DNA of 64,000 bases from Linum tenue. Taxonomy: Eukaryota > Streptophyta > Magnoliopsida > Malpighiales > Linaceae. Under the pieces are notes generated by a model that worked only from the letters and a program-made list of their open reading frames with translations, had not been told where the DNA came from and did not search any database. The position numbers and the translations under genes are program-made. Location: contig CAMGYJ010000008.1 of the NCBI GenBank assembly GCA_946122785.1, positions 24,019,475-24,083,474 of the forward strand, given 5' to 3'. Shown here in pieces: positions 45,656 through 56,792 of the stretch (its first letter is position 1; each line of letters opens with the position of its first letter).

Positions 45656-46765
45656 TAAGTCTAGCAACTGTCACACCATCTATGTTAGTTGCACACCTTC
45701 TATCAGTTTAAATTTCCTACCTATGTACTTTAACTTTTTGTTAACTAATGGTGATTTCAATTCTTCCCTTCATCACCTAGGGGTAAAGTTCAGGAGTTAT
45801 TCACTTGCTAGATGAGTATCATGCATTGATTGCGAGTGTTTTGTACTTACAAGAGGTGGATAATACCGTTAGTGGGGTATTTTTTTATAAGATCAACTTT
45901 GCCTCAAATGCAATATTTAATCTCTTGTGATAGAGATTTCTAGCATCATAGTCGTGCTTTTTTGGTTGATCATTTTGCAGGTGCTTAGATGGTATGAAAG
46001 TAATTGAAAGAAGTTTATCGACCTATCAGGTGATAGTTTGATTTTATTCGCTTTTACAAATTTATGAAAGCAATTAAGCATGCTCTGTTGAAGCTTGCTA
46101 ATGTCTTTTTCTTTTCTTTGTCGTGGCTTTTTGTGGCAACTCGATACTGGTCATCTGGCTTACTCCGTCGAAAGAAACTACAATCGCTGGCGTGACTATC
46201 TTAGAGATGTTGGTTTTCTTTTTGCTTTCCCAGCGTAAGTGTAGTGTCTTTGCTCCTCGGAGCTTCTTCAAAGCTGCCCAAGTAAGTTCTTAACAAGCTC
46301 TTTCGTCGGTATTCTAGTTGCTTACGGACTAACGCGTCGAGTTTGTGTCGGTTTTTGAAATAAACAGTTTCTTATTACTTATTAATTTCAAGGATTTAAA
46401 AATAGTTTTTTTCTAGTCGATGAATTCGTTCCTTTCATGCATCTTTCTCTTTTTGGTAAATTATTACTTTCATCAATCTAATCATCTCAATTTCTTTCTT
46501 TTTATAACGAATTCAATCATTTTTAGCTTCTCTTCCCTTCCCTTCTCCATAGGATAAAACAAAATACACGACCAACACTAAATTACTAAAACAGCATTTA
46601 TTTCTCCATATCCCAAATAATAATGGCGCGCACGTCGCTGAACACACCCGCAAAAAATTTCAAAGTCTCCCTTTGCAATCCCTCTTCACGAACTTCTTCA
46701 CGTGAAGGAACAATATAAACATTCCGATTTGACAACCACTTCAATTTCTGTTCATTCCACTTTAA
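45656..46765. other. Spacer downstream of PME B, copy 2; no gene
   Basis: Counterpart of 22267-23374. No recognised gene; it should contain the PME B 3' untranslated region. Confidence 0.35.
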
Positions 46766-48058
46766 TTATACCAACAACCCAGTATCAAACGGAACGCCGG
46801 TCGCCGGCAACCAGATGTCCCCCTGAGTAAAGTTCATCACCGTGAAATTCCCGGCGTCGGTCTCGTTAATCAGATGAAAACCCGGCCAATTCACCCTCCC
46901 GCCGGTCAGCGCCCCGATGCCTGTGTTATTGAACTCCGCATAATAAAGCGTGTCCAGCGAAGTGTTACCGGACCACGGCGCCCAACCCGCCGGATCTAAG
47001 AAACTGGCGATCGACGACTGCATCACCACCGTCCTCGAATACGCCTTCCACGGCCGACCCAGGTAAGATCTCGTCGTACCATTGCTTAAAGCCAAATCTT
47101 TCGCTTCCTTGATTGTGCAATTCTGGATCGAGATCCCAGTGTTCTGATTCGGGTCGGTTCGGCCCTGTGCAGTTATGGCGTTGAATTGGTTGGGCAGAGG
47201 GAGCCGAGACATGAGCCGGCAGTTCTGGAAAACAACGGCGGCGTTGCCGAATATGTAGTCGATGGTGCCGTAGATAGTACAGTCGCGGTAGAATTGGCGT
47301 AAGGAGTGGACGTAGAGTGTGTCCTGGTAGCCCTCGAAGCTGCAGTTGAAGAATGCTGACATGTCGGCGCCGTTCCGAACCGCGACGGCTTGCATCTTTG
47401 ATGGCCCCGCCGTGTTCCGGAACGTCATTCCCACGGCGACGAATCCTGGGGCGACGACGGCTGCGAGAGAAAAAGAAGATTGTAAGTTTTGGGTGCATAT
47501 CAACTGTTCGACGAAATGCCTCAACGAGATGTGAAAAGAAAGTTCCCTTCAGCCAAATGTTCTATTAAATGTCTTGAAGAGATAGAGCTACTCTAAGTTA
47601 ACTTTTAATGGGGCTAACGTACCTAACGTGGAGGAATTGAAAGTGGTGGAGCCATCAACGACGCTCCTGTTCCCGGTAATGGTCGTCCGGCCGATTCCAT
47701 CTCCGACCATCATCAAGTTCTGCTTGTTCTTCGGGATAGAAATGTACTCTTCATAGAGACCCTCTATCACATATATAACAAAGTAGCTGTTTCCAGGTAC
47801 GACGCCATTAGTTGAATTAGGAGCTGCAGCAATGGCATCATTGATGCTTGTAAAGTTCCCACCTCCCTCCTTATCCACAACCACCATCTGGCTCACTGAA
47901 ATGCCACCAATGGGAGCTTGGAGAAGCTTCCTCCCACCACCACCGAAGGACTCAAATACGTGACGATCCTTGCTCGACATTATCAACGGCAACCCATGGG
48001 CGCTGGACGGTAGATGCAGTGGAGAATTCAGAAGAGATTTACTGAACGAATTTTCAAA
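46766..48058 (-). CDS. Pectinesterase catalytic domain (PME B), copy 2, no PMEI domain found
   Basis: Exons are 47623-about 48058 and 46766-47460, with the same splice sites and protein as copy 1 where both exist. Upstream of MSSKDRHV the frame continues across the duplication edge as SPLHLPSSAHGLPLIMSS, which resembles the linker between pro-domain and catalytic domain in this family. It meets a TAG at 48059-48061. That TAG could lie inside a splice acceptor (CTGCTAG), but no PMEI-like exon is visible on the minus strand as far as 64000. The catalytic motifs QAV, GYQDTL, DYIFG and LGRPW are intact. It is probably a 5'-truncated gene or pseudogene; a very distant first exon cannot be excluded. 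Confidence 0.8.
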
Positions 48059-48069
48059 CTAGCAGCGCA

Positions 48070-48690
48070 GCGAAAATGGTTGGAAGGTAGGAAGCATTCG
48101 GTCAGATGAACTAGGTAAAAAGTCTAAGCACTTTCAAATAGCTTCTGAAATTAAGCTTATGGCGAAACTTATTTTTTTCTTTCAATTGATGCGAACAGTG
48201 AATAGCTTACGTTTTAGCGCTTTAAGTTGTAAATTTATATACACATTGGAAGTGCTTTGAGGTGAATTGAACTGCCATCGAGTCAAAATGGTGTTTTAAC
48301 TCTTTAATGCAAGTTTAAGTTTTTTAGTTAATTTCAAGTGACGTGAAGCTGTGCTTAGGTGGGACTTTCACTGGGAACTGTCATTGGTTGGGATCCAAGT
48401 TTGGGATTAAGGGGATATGGTCGGGGATGGTGGCTACTTATGTATTTGGTTTAAAGTGCAAAGCTTTCGGTGGATAAAATTGCTCTAATGAAATTAAAAA
48501 GCCCAGCGCTTTGGTTATGAGTATTTGATTTTTATCAACTCAATCCTTAGGAGTAATTGGGTTTCCCTTCAATGTAAACCTGCTCATTTTTTAAAGTCAG
48601 GAACTGCCGCTGCTATGCCTCTAGGAGTGTCAAATGACACTGCAGCTGAGATTACTTGACAATTCACAGTTCTTTGATTGCAGGCTCTTA
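48070..48690. other. Region upstream of PME B copy 2; no gene recognised
   Basis: This is where the missing PME B pro-region would be expected, but no PMEI cysteine motif or hydrophobic anchor is visible on the minus strand. Short inverted words (AAGCACTTTCAAATAGC, TAGCGCTTTAAG) hint at a small decayed mobile element near 48130-48260. Confidence 0.4.
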
Positions 48691-48699
48691 CTAGCTTGC

Positions 48700-49200
48700 A
48701 GTGGTTGAAATTTGTTGTCAGCGGCTGCTGCCAAAAAAACGAACTATGTGTCTGGTCATGGCTCCTCTAGCTGGGGAAAGAAGGATGCTTGGAGTTTTGG
48801 GTTTGCTGCTGCTGCTGCTACTTGGAATGCTACAACTGGTAGTGGAGACTCGCCAAGATCGCTCTATGAGCACTTGCAAACCTTCCTTAGCCACCCTTTG
48901 TTCCTCAAAGTTATGCTTATCTCTTGCAGGTTACAGAAAAATCTGCTCTATTTGTATGCTTGGATCATGTTCCTTTGAAGCAGGGCAAAACTGACTCTAA
49001 TACCATTTTCCCCAGAATGTTTCAGCCCAAGGGAGATCTCCATGATGCTGAGGAATACTACCACAGGGCAACACAAGTGGAGCCTGGAGATGGTGAGTTA
49101 CTGATCCAGTATGCAAAGTTTGTGTCGCACCTCTATCGTGTGAACCTACGGCTGATATTTCTCAACGACTCATGCATATTGCAGCAATGTTATCGGCGCA
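48700..49200 (+). pseudogene. TPR-protein gene fragment
   Basis: Plus-strand pieces read NYVSGHGSSSWGKKDAWSFG, followed by an AG acceptor near 48930. A second piece includes GDLHDAEEYYHRATQVEPGD, then GELLIQYAKFV. The second piece matches the pattern of a tetratricopeptide unit (GDxxxAEEYYxRAxxxxPGDG) seen in a family of plant TPR-like proteins. The frames differ, no start is present and the frame degenerates after FVSHLY. It is therefore an exon fragment rather than a working gene. The parent family is uncertain. Confidence 0.5.
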
Positions 49201-51752
49201 TATGCTAGCTCTATCTGGAAATAGATAAGGGAAAGGGAGATGAAGAGAATTGGACGGCAAATAGTAATAAATCAATGTTTCTGTTGTGTTTGTTGGCATT
49301 GTTTCTTTGGTGGTTGATGCCAGTTCATCCAAGTTAGGTGTGTTGGTGTCTTAATTTTTTAAATTGTGGCAACTGTTCTCTTCTCAGCGATTTAAATTCA
49401 TGGAGTGACTATAGAGAAACTGTTGTTTTCGAGGAATATTAATTAGTACTTGGATTCTCTGGTGGTTCAGTGGAGTTTGTGATACTGCATTGTTGCTTCA
49501 ACTCTTCGTTTGCCTTTTTCCAAGCCTCTTGCGTTGCTTCTTCGTAGAGGTTGTTTGGAACAATTGATCAAAGATAAAAACAAATTTCCCTTTTTCTTAG
49601 TTTCCTCATTCCTCATAGGCGTGGTTCCGGTTTGAGCTATATGTTTGTGGAATAGAATTCCTCCTTTGGTTTTTTAGGTTTTTGCAAATAGTGTCTGCTT
49701 ACAAAATATCATATTGTTGGAAATTTTATGGAGTTTCAACACATTGCTTGGTTCTAAGAGATAAGTTAGGTCCTTTGACTAATTTGTCGTTCATATCTGT
49801 TTAAATCATTATTTAAATTCATAACCTCTTTGTCACTTTATTTGCAGATATTGGTGATCTATTTCATTAATTCACATAACAAATCCCCTTGGGTCAAGTT
49901 GATTGAATTCTCTTCTTTCATGATGTTACACGGTCTCTATTTTATTTTAAGTTCCTTCTCTCTTTGCGCACCTATCATCGATCTTCGAACATGTCTATTT
50001 CAATTTCTCACATCTCAACTGCCATCTTACTTAACCAATGAGATTGGTTTATGAGAACACATATAGTGTATGATAGACTAGGTACAAATTGATTCTAAAG
50101 GATGATTTTGCTGCAAGTTTAGTCCCGGCGGTGTAACCGTGGGTATTGATTCTAGTATGAAGAAAGAAAAACTACATAATGATCTCTTCACATGGATAGG
50201 AAACATCCACTATAAACTAGCCAAGGGGATTATAGGGTTTTGTGGTGGCACTTCACTTAGTATTTTAAGCTAAGTAACTAATGGATAGCATGGCTCATTA
50301 CTTGGAAATTCAAAACGTAATTCTATCCCGGGTTAATACCGTCATTAAATTATGATCAATATTACAAAATTGTCGTCGAATTTCAAAATTATCAAAATGA
50401 TTAGATATATTTCTCTATCCATAACAAAATGGCGGCTTGCCCTAACTCCACAAAATATTCATTAATAAGTAACCTTAGCCATGTGAGCAATGTATATACC
50501 ATGTCAACAAATATACTTACTTGACACCCATGCCATCCCATAACTTACTAAACTATTCTCAACTGGTTAAATTCAAAAACCAACTTTAATTTTAAACCCG
50601 CACACCGTTGATCCAACTCATTGCATCGTCTCAAGAAGCAAAGAAGTTGATAGATTGGTTCTCAAGAAAACTTTAGTAAACCTCTCTATTTTCCCATCCT
50701 TCAAAACTCGTAGAGTAATATACTTCCTGCCGAATGTCTGACTCTTTTCTTCTTCCTCTCCGGAAGAAGATGATTAAAGTTTTTTGAGTTAGTAAAATAT
50801 TATATGGTTGACAAGAAGAAGATAAAGGAGAATAAGAGCATTGATATTCTCTTAAGTACTTACTCACCCGAAGAACATGGTTTTCTATTTGAGGGAGGGT
50901 AGACTATGTTATGTATGTGTTCATGGATGAGGACGGGGGAGCAGATTGTGCACCTTCGATTATTGTTACAGAGGCAATGGCTAGTGAACATAGTGAGGTT
51001 CGTAGGGTGCAAGACCGAGAAAGCTCCATGATGAAGAATTCGAGACTAAATAGGAGGAAGAGGAGGATGGATAGGAGATTCCTTTTGAGAACGATGAAGA
51101 TGAAGTGGTGACTGGACGGACCTACATGGATGATGAAGAATGAAAATTTTCCTATGTGCTTATTGTTTAGTGTTTTGACATTTTTATGAACTTGTGCTTC
51201 TAGGAAATAGTCACTACTTGCTTGTTATTTGTTATGTTAAGTGTTAATTGTTAAGAACTGGGCGTTTCTAATTTTATATGAACTTTTGATAATATGAAGT
51301 ATTCTAGAAGGCAGGAAACATTTAAGAATTTTTTGCATTTATGCTCTGAAGGCCTTCACATGCCTAGACTACGACGCAAGTCAGGAGTCAAGCGCTCACC
51401 TTACGCATAGCGCTTTTTTGAACCTTGGTTATAAGCACTAATAGTATATATAGTTAAAGTAGATTGGCTTGGATTTATTCAACTTCAAATCTTCTTAGGC
51501 CATACCCCTATTCGGTAAGGTCTCAACATGCAATAAGAGTAATTGAACTAACTTGTGCAATCATGAGTAGCATACTCAGTAAATAACTCGAATATTCTCT
51601 TGTATTGGTGTTCTATTCAATGTCCTAGGCACGAGGTCTCGTCATACCTAGGACAATCATTGATTAAATTTGCACAATGCATACACAATTTCTTATCTAT
51701 TATGCATTGAGCATTGATACTAATCACATATATGTGTGATGTTTATTCTGCC
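49201..51752. other. Intergenic DNA; no gene recognised
   Basis: AT-rich with no recognisable protein. A short acidic frame near 51040-51140 (EIPFENDEDEVV, TYMDDEE) is interrupted by stops and could be the tail of a decayed transposase, but I cannot assign it. Confidence 0.4.
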
Positions 51753-51927
51753 TGTCAAACCTGAGTGCTCAATTAGTACGATATTGTCCGATTTGGGCTA
51801 AGCTCGCACGGTTTTACTCTTGGGTATTCACCCCAAAAAGCCTCGTACTAATGAGCTTGGTGGACATTAATATACTAGGGTTTCTTCCCTTGTATTTCCG
51901 ATGTGGTACTTGGATTGTCCCATAACA
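51753..51927 (-). repeat. TRIM left LTR (3' LTR)
   Basis: 175-bp terminal repeat, TGTCAAACC...CCCATAACA, with several substitutions against the right LTR. Confidence 0.85.
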
Positions 51928-52245
51928 ATCCTCCCCTCAAGCCAAGGACCACAAACTTCGTGTCCTCACCTCAGCGATTATCTTGATCCGCCAGACACCT
52001 TGTATCGATGGGCTTCTCGGTACAAGGATTTTCGAGACGCAGAACTCTCTTTGATCTGCTTCTCAAAATTGGAACTCTCTTTGATCCGCCAAGCCCAAAC
52101 GTGGATCTCTCCTGGATCCACCAAACAGACGTGAATCACCTTTGACCCACCAGACAAACGTAGATCTCAAATCCCGAGGTCACTGAATGAGGGTCCACCA
52201 CACTGACGTCCACTGCCCTGAACCGAACTAGGCTCTGATACCACT

Positions 52246-52421
52246 TGTCATAACCGGGGAGCTCAATTAGTACGATATTGTCCGCTTTGGGCCAAGGCCG
52301 CACGGATTTAATTTTGGGTGTCCTCCCCAAAAGGCCTCGTACTAATGAGTATGGTGGACATTAATATACAAGGGTTCATTCCCTTATATTTCCGATGTGG
52401 TACTTGGATTGTCCCATAACA
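52246..52421 (-). repeat. TRIM right LTR (5' LTR)
   Basis: 176-bp terminal repeat, TGTCATAACC...CCCATAACA, adjacent to the initiator-Met primer-binding site. Confidence 0.85.
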
Positions 52422-52426
52422 CTACC

Positions 52427-54460
52427 ATGCATGCGATTGATGTAAGTAACCAAGAGCGATAAATCACTACCATGACCTTAATAATGATATTTATTAGTGA
52501 AACTAAAGCATGGATATACATAGGTCCCCCCCCCCAATAACAAAGGGATGTTTAACTCGACATAGAGAGGAGTATGCCAACATATTGAGGACTATTATCT
52601 CTCGAGAAAATAAACTACTAAAATTTAGGATCGGGATTTGATTCGAATCGTAGTACTTCAAAAGTCGAAATATTTTTTTATCTACTCAATTTTGGATGTC
52701 TTTACAATAGAACCCAAAACTCTTATTTATCAGAGTGCACAGTCTTGAATATCTAGTTGTGACTGATGTGGTAGAAGGGGTTTTCCTCTTCCAACTCAAA
52801 CTAGGACTCTATTACTTGAAGTGCACGACAATGGGACCTTTCATAACTTATAACATATATCCAGCTACCCTAACTTCCAGAAATCGAAAAAATTGACATT
52901 CACATGAAAACTTGCCAGAGACGTCGAAAGTTGTTGTATTTTTTGACATCCATCTGATTAGTTGCCACCAACCACGTACTTTTTTATATGTTGTGGCAGA
53001 ACACTAGGCCGAAAAATCCAGGTTGTCGAAAAGCGGTTAGACTGCAAAATTTTGGTAGGTAGAACCTTGTTGAACTGAACAAATTGAGGCGGCCCGATCT
53101 AGCCCAGCTAAAAGAATCCCACGGCAACCACCTAAAAGGGCTGCTCGAAAACTCCCGGCCGACCAGGTATTGGTCATTGTAATTTTTCGGCCCATAATGG
53201 TATTCGATCTTTTCGCGATATCTCGAGCTACCAATGTGGGTAATGGTCGAAACCTTCATCGAACCCTTGAAATGTGGAACTGAATATGCTAATATCGACC
53301 ATCTCTCTATGGGAGGACACGGGCAAAAAAAGATGAATTGTGTCAAACGTTCAATCGATGTTTATGGGGAATCCGGGGGTCGAAATAGGGAGTTTCTTAG
53401 CCAAGCATGAGTATTTTGACGAAGAAAACTATCATTGTTAGTCGAAGTTGAGACGATTCGACCTCTTGGATGACATCATAGTAGGATTGGATGGATCGAG
53501 GTTAAATATTGGTGGTTTGGGGGGAAAATAGGATTTAGAATTCGAGATAGGTAGAAGGTGTAGGAGGCAGAAGATATGCTTGTTGATCTTGTTGATGTCG
53601 CGTTATTCGTTATGGTCGTGTCAAATCTGTTCTTCTTCTTGTTGTGTGTGTCCTATTGCGCTACGTCGTTCGCAATTGGTCAACCCCTGACTCTAGTTAA
53701 ATCATACCATAATTTGGCCACACCCTATTGTTTTCCGTTTAAGGGTAGACATTTTGGAAAGTAACTCCACATTCAGTCACAACCTAATTTTTCCCAAACC
53801 ATAATTTCGCTCGAACCCTGACCATGTGTCGGTCCCCGAACGACCCAAATTTTAGCGACGATTTTTTGCATCAGTCGAGCAAACGTCAGACTATGGTCAA
53901 TTGCATCTCAACAAGTGGCCAATCAATAGAACACAGTGCCATGCATGGAGCTATGACTGGTAGGTTCATTGTGACAATAGTTTGGCTACGGTTTCTAAGC
54001 CATGGCTAAAAATTTCTAGCCAATAGTCTTGCACTGGCATGTTCTTTGCGAAAGTTATTTGCCAAAAGTTTCCCCGCTAACGCTAAAAAAAGCCAGCTAA
54101 TTGTCTGGTGCTCTAGTCGGTTCTTATAGTTTTTTGGGACGGTTTCACAACTGGCGCTAAAATTCTCCGCAATTGCCTGGCATGGTTTGAAAGTTTTCGG
54201 CGACCGAAACCTTTGACCTATGCCAGGTATTGCCGAAAAATCGTAATCTTTGTCGAAAAAATTGCAAAATTTGGTGGAACATCGTCAAAACACTTGAAAA
54301 AGAGAATCGCATCTGGTCCAAGGTTCAGTCAAGGTTGGAGGCGAGGTTTTCCTAGCCGGTGATTGTTGATGTTTGGTATCGCATGAGGTGAGAATGCTAG
54401 TCAGCGGTGACGCTTGGTCTGACTGGCGATGATGTTTGTTGATGTAGGATTTTGAAAACT
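52427..54460. other. Intergenic DNA; no gene recognised
   Basis: No protein is recognised. The open frames at 52984-53346 and 53576-53764 lack known motifs. Repeated GCCGAAAAATT and GTCGAAA words near 53010-53400 and 54180-54290 suggest old dispersed repeat DNA. Confidence 0.4.
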
Positions 54461-54463
54461 TTA

Positions 54464-54815
54464 GGGGTCGTTTGGAAGTTGCGATATTTTTGTTGAGATT
54501 GTCATTATGCATGTATTGTTTACAATGCATCGTTTTTTTGTTTTTTTAGCAGAAACAATACATGGATTGTTTATGTGATGTGACAGAAACTATCACTCAT
54601 TTTGAGTGATTGTTATATCTTAACTTTTAGTTGTGATTGTTGAGATAGTTGAGTTGAGATTGTTTTGTCTCAGCTTTTAGCTTATGCGACATACACAATC
54701 ACACATACCAAACGTTGTATTCTACAATGCATCAAATTCGACAATACATATATAATATTATACATGCATTCTCAACAATATATCTATTTAACAATCGCAA
54801 CTTCCAAACGATCCC
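54464..54815. mobile_element. Tourist-like (PIF/Harbinger) MITE
   Basis: 352 bp with terminal inverted repeats GGGGTCGTTTGGAAGTTGCG at the left and CGCAACTTCCAAACGATCCC at the right. It is flanked by TTA on both sides (54461-54463, 54816-54818). A three-base TTA target and GGG(T/C)CGTTTGG ends are hallmarks of Tourist-like MITEs. It is AT-rich and non-coding. It occurs once in the window and lies about 340 bp upstream of the small peptide gene. Confidence 0.88.
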
Positions 54816-55046
54816 TTATATTCGAAATATTTTAAAATTTTGTTAGCGAAAAATAGTCTTTCACTACTCAATTCCTACTCGATAGTATTTTGTTTTTGTT
54901 TGTTTTTTTGGAAAATCATGTATGACAATGGGAGTGGACAATCCCTTTTTAGGAAAAATGAAAGGCTAATGACAATACATTTATCACTTTCCAAAAGTGC
55001 AAAAGATAATTATGGTATTTTCAGATTTTCTATCCTTGTTACTTCT

Positions 55047-55054
55047 TATATAAA
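55047..55054 (+). promoter_or_regulatory. TATA box of the small peptide gene
   Basis: TATATAAA lies 106 bp upstream of the ATG at 55160, a usual distance for a plant core promoter with a short 5' leader. Confidence 0.5.
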
Positions 55055-55159
55055 CAAACAGAATAATGCTCTTATATCAGATAAATCACTTATTGAAATC
55101 TCATAGAGAAACAAAAAAAATTCATACATTCATCCAGTGACAATCCATATTCAAATATA

Positions 55160-55445
55160 ATGGAGAAGACTTATTTTAAGATGTTCTACATCCTGCTTTT
55201 GATTTTTGTTGTTTCTGGTAAGTGTATTTCCATCCTTATTGTATGAGTGCACATAAGTAAGTAAATTTCTATTATTTAAACAGAATAATTAGATTATTTT
55301 CTCCAATAATGTGATTCGTTATTATCGAAATCAAACAAATTTGTGAACTACAGGTGGAAACAAGAATCAAATTGGAGCAGAAGGTAGATATGTTAGCAAA
55401 CCATGCGGAAGTCAAGCGGATTGTGCTTCATGGCGCCCTCAGTAA
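55160..55445 (+). CDS. Small secreted defensin-like peptide (49 aa)
   Basis: Exon 55160-55217 encodes a signal peptide (MEKTYFKMFYILLLIFVVS). A phase-1 GT-AG intron follows (TCTG|GTAAGT ... CTACAG|GT), then exon 55354-55445 ending at TAA. The mature part is short (GGNKNQIGAEG, RYVSKPCGSQADCASWRPQ) with one CxxxxxC pair. A signal-peptide exon separated by a phase-1 intron from a cysteine exon starting YVSKPCxxxxDC is the layout of plant defensin-like and related cysteine-rich secreted peptides. Those usually have six to eight cysteines, so this one is probably cut short by its stop codon. A working mini-peptide is possible but less likely. The function is unknown. Confidence 0.55.
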
Positions 55446-56392
55446 CCTTGAGCTCTACTTTTGCTTTCCACGGTTGTTCATATATATTTGCTCTTCCAAC
55501 CAAAATACTTTGCTTTAAAATCTTCATAGAGCACCTTTGATGAACACCTCCGGATGACCGGCGGTAGCCCACCGTTCACCATTTTCTTTGCATGGCTTTC
55601 CAACTTTTCGCTTTGCTTTCTCTGTTTTTCGTTCTGTTTTTGGATCTCTCCTTCTAGTCTCTTCGGAGATGCTCTGGTTGCTGTTCTAATATGAATCTGC
55701 AGATCTAGAAAGCATTTTCCTCATTGTAGCAAAGGGAGGCTGGTTTTGGCTCCAAAATCAGCTTGGCTTCTTATCTCCTCGCCCCACGTCTGCCTCTTTG
55801 CTTCACCGCAACAGATCTTGGTGTTTCGGAGATGCAGTAGTCCTCCTTTGTGTGCCGACTCAGACGCGGTTGGGAGATAAGAAGTCAAGAGATGGTCCTC
55901 CTCTGTTTTCTCCGTCGGATGCCTATTTGATCAGAGGTTGGTCTCGTGTTTGTTTGCTCGGAGATCTTCTGAAGACTAATGGTCTGGCGAAGGTTGGGGT
56001 AAGACGAGCTTTTGGCTCTCATCGTGCTTGTCTTTTTCCGGTCTTCCATCTGGGTTGGCTAGCTCAAATAGTCCGCCTTCCTTATCGTGGTGATTGTGTG
56101 GCGGTCGGCGTCCTGAGGTAGCTTCCAAGTTCCAGCAGCGCCGACAGATTCATGGGTCTGGCAAAGCAATTATGGTTGAGAGCTCTCCTCTTGTTGGGCT
56201 CAACTTGTGTGTTAGGCTTTGGGCCCGGGTTCAGTTATATGGGCTGGGTTTAGAGTTTTATGCATTTATTTGGGCATGTGGGTTTCTCTTTTCTCATGTT
56301 GGTTTGTAAGCTACCTTTCCATTGGGCTCACACCTTTGGCGCCATCTTCCCGGATCACGTTAGTCGTAGAGCAACCAGACTCTGATGCCAAT
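55446..56392 (-). other. Possible internal DNA of a retroelement; no protein recognised
   Basis: The right end of this stretch carries a primer-binding-site-like sequence on the minus strand (TGGCATCAGAGTC, plus about 56378-56390) next to the LTR at 56393. The DNA to its left may thus be the 5' internal part of a minus-strand element. No gag protein is recognisable, and no matching LTR was seen to the left. Confidence 0.35.
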
Positions 56393-56792
56393 TGTTACGT
56401 AAATTTCCAAGTCGAAACCTTTGCACGCGAAATTTGGATACATTCTCGACACTCTTGAGTGGAGGCTCTCCTTAATGGCGAAAACAACCCCAAATTACGT
56501 TACCGCTACTCCTATCTATGAACTACTAATTGAATAACAATACGCAAAGATAAACTTTTTTCCATTGATCAACGATAATTATGAACCAAAGCTAAAGTAC
56601 ACATATATAGACCATAAGACCTAATATGCGGCTACCCTAATCCTAGTCGGCCACATTACTTGGCCCTTACTCTCCCTATCCTACTATCCTACTAATACAA
56701 TTATAACTAGGAATGATGATGATCGGGCCGAGATGTGGCAAATTCACGAGCTTGGGCCAATCTGTTTTAGCTCGAATCTTTGTCTCGTAACA
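56393..56792 (-). repeat. LTR flanked by primer site and polypurine tract
   Basis: 400 bp, TGTTACGTAAATTTCC...GTCTCGTAACA, with TATATATG on the minus strand. On its left is a variant initiator-Met primer site (TGGCATCAGAGTC on the minus strand). On its right is a polypurine tract (GGGGTGGAGGAT on the minus strand) and then a short frame reading NLGNKVFLKG, like the end of a retroelement polyprotein. So internal sequence lies on both sides of one LTR. Confidence 0.6.

Larger units (their letters stand above)
24611..48001 (+). repeat. Tandem segmental duplication, copy 2 (23,391 bp)
   Basis: This is the direct repeat of 1288-24610, starting immediately after copy 1 with no spacer. Its right edge is fixed because CCCATGGGC (ending at 24610 in copy 1, 48001 in copy 2) continues into GCTGGACGG only in copy 2. 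Little or no microhomology is visible at the breakpoint. Copy 2 keeps the uninterrupted 5' side of PME B. It also keeps open frames in the WRKY fragment, the gypsy gag scrap and the start of the LINE endonuclease, where copy 1 has small indels. Confidence 0.95.
51753..52421 (-). mobile_element. TRIM (terminal-repeat retrotransposon in miniature)
   Basis: Direct repeats at 51753-51927 and 52246-52421 have TGTCA...ATAACA ends and share CTCAATTAGTACGATATTGTC, CCTCGTACTAATGAG and GATGTGGTACTTGGATTGTC. The internal 318 bp code for nothing. On the minus strand a primer-binding site TGGTATCAGAGC (plus 52232-52243), complementary to initiator Met tRNA, lies two bases inside the right LTR. A polypurine tract GAGGGGAGGAT abuts the left LTR. 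The flanks CTGCC (51748-51752) and CTACC (52422-52426) are a target duplication with one mismatch. It must be mobilised by another element's enzymes. Confidence 0.88.

Noticed and set aside
51040..51140. Acidic frame as the C-terminus of a hAT transposase
   Set aside because: Interrupted by stop codons, and only general acidity supports it; no diagnostic motif is present.
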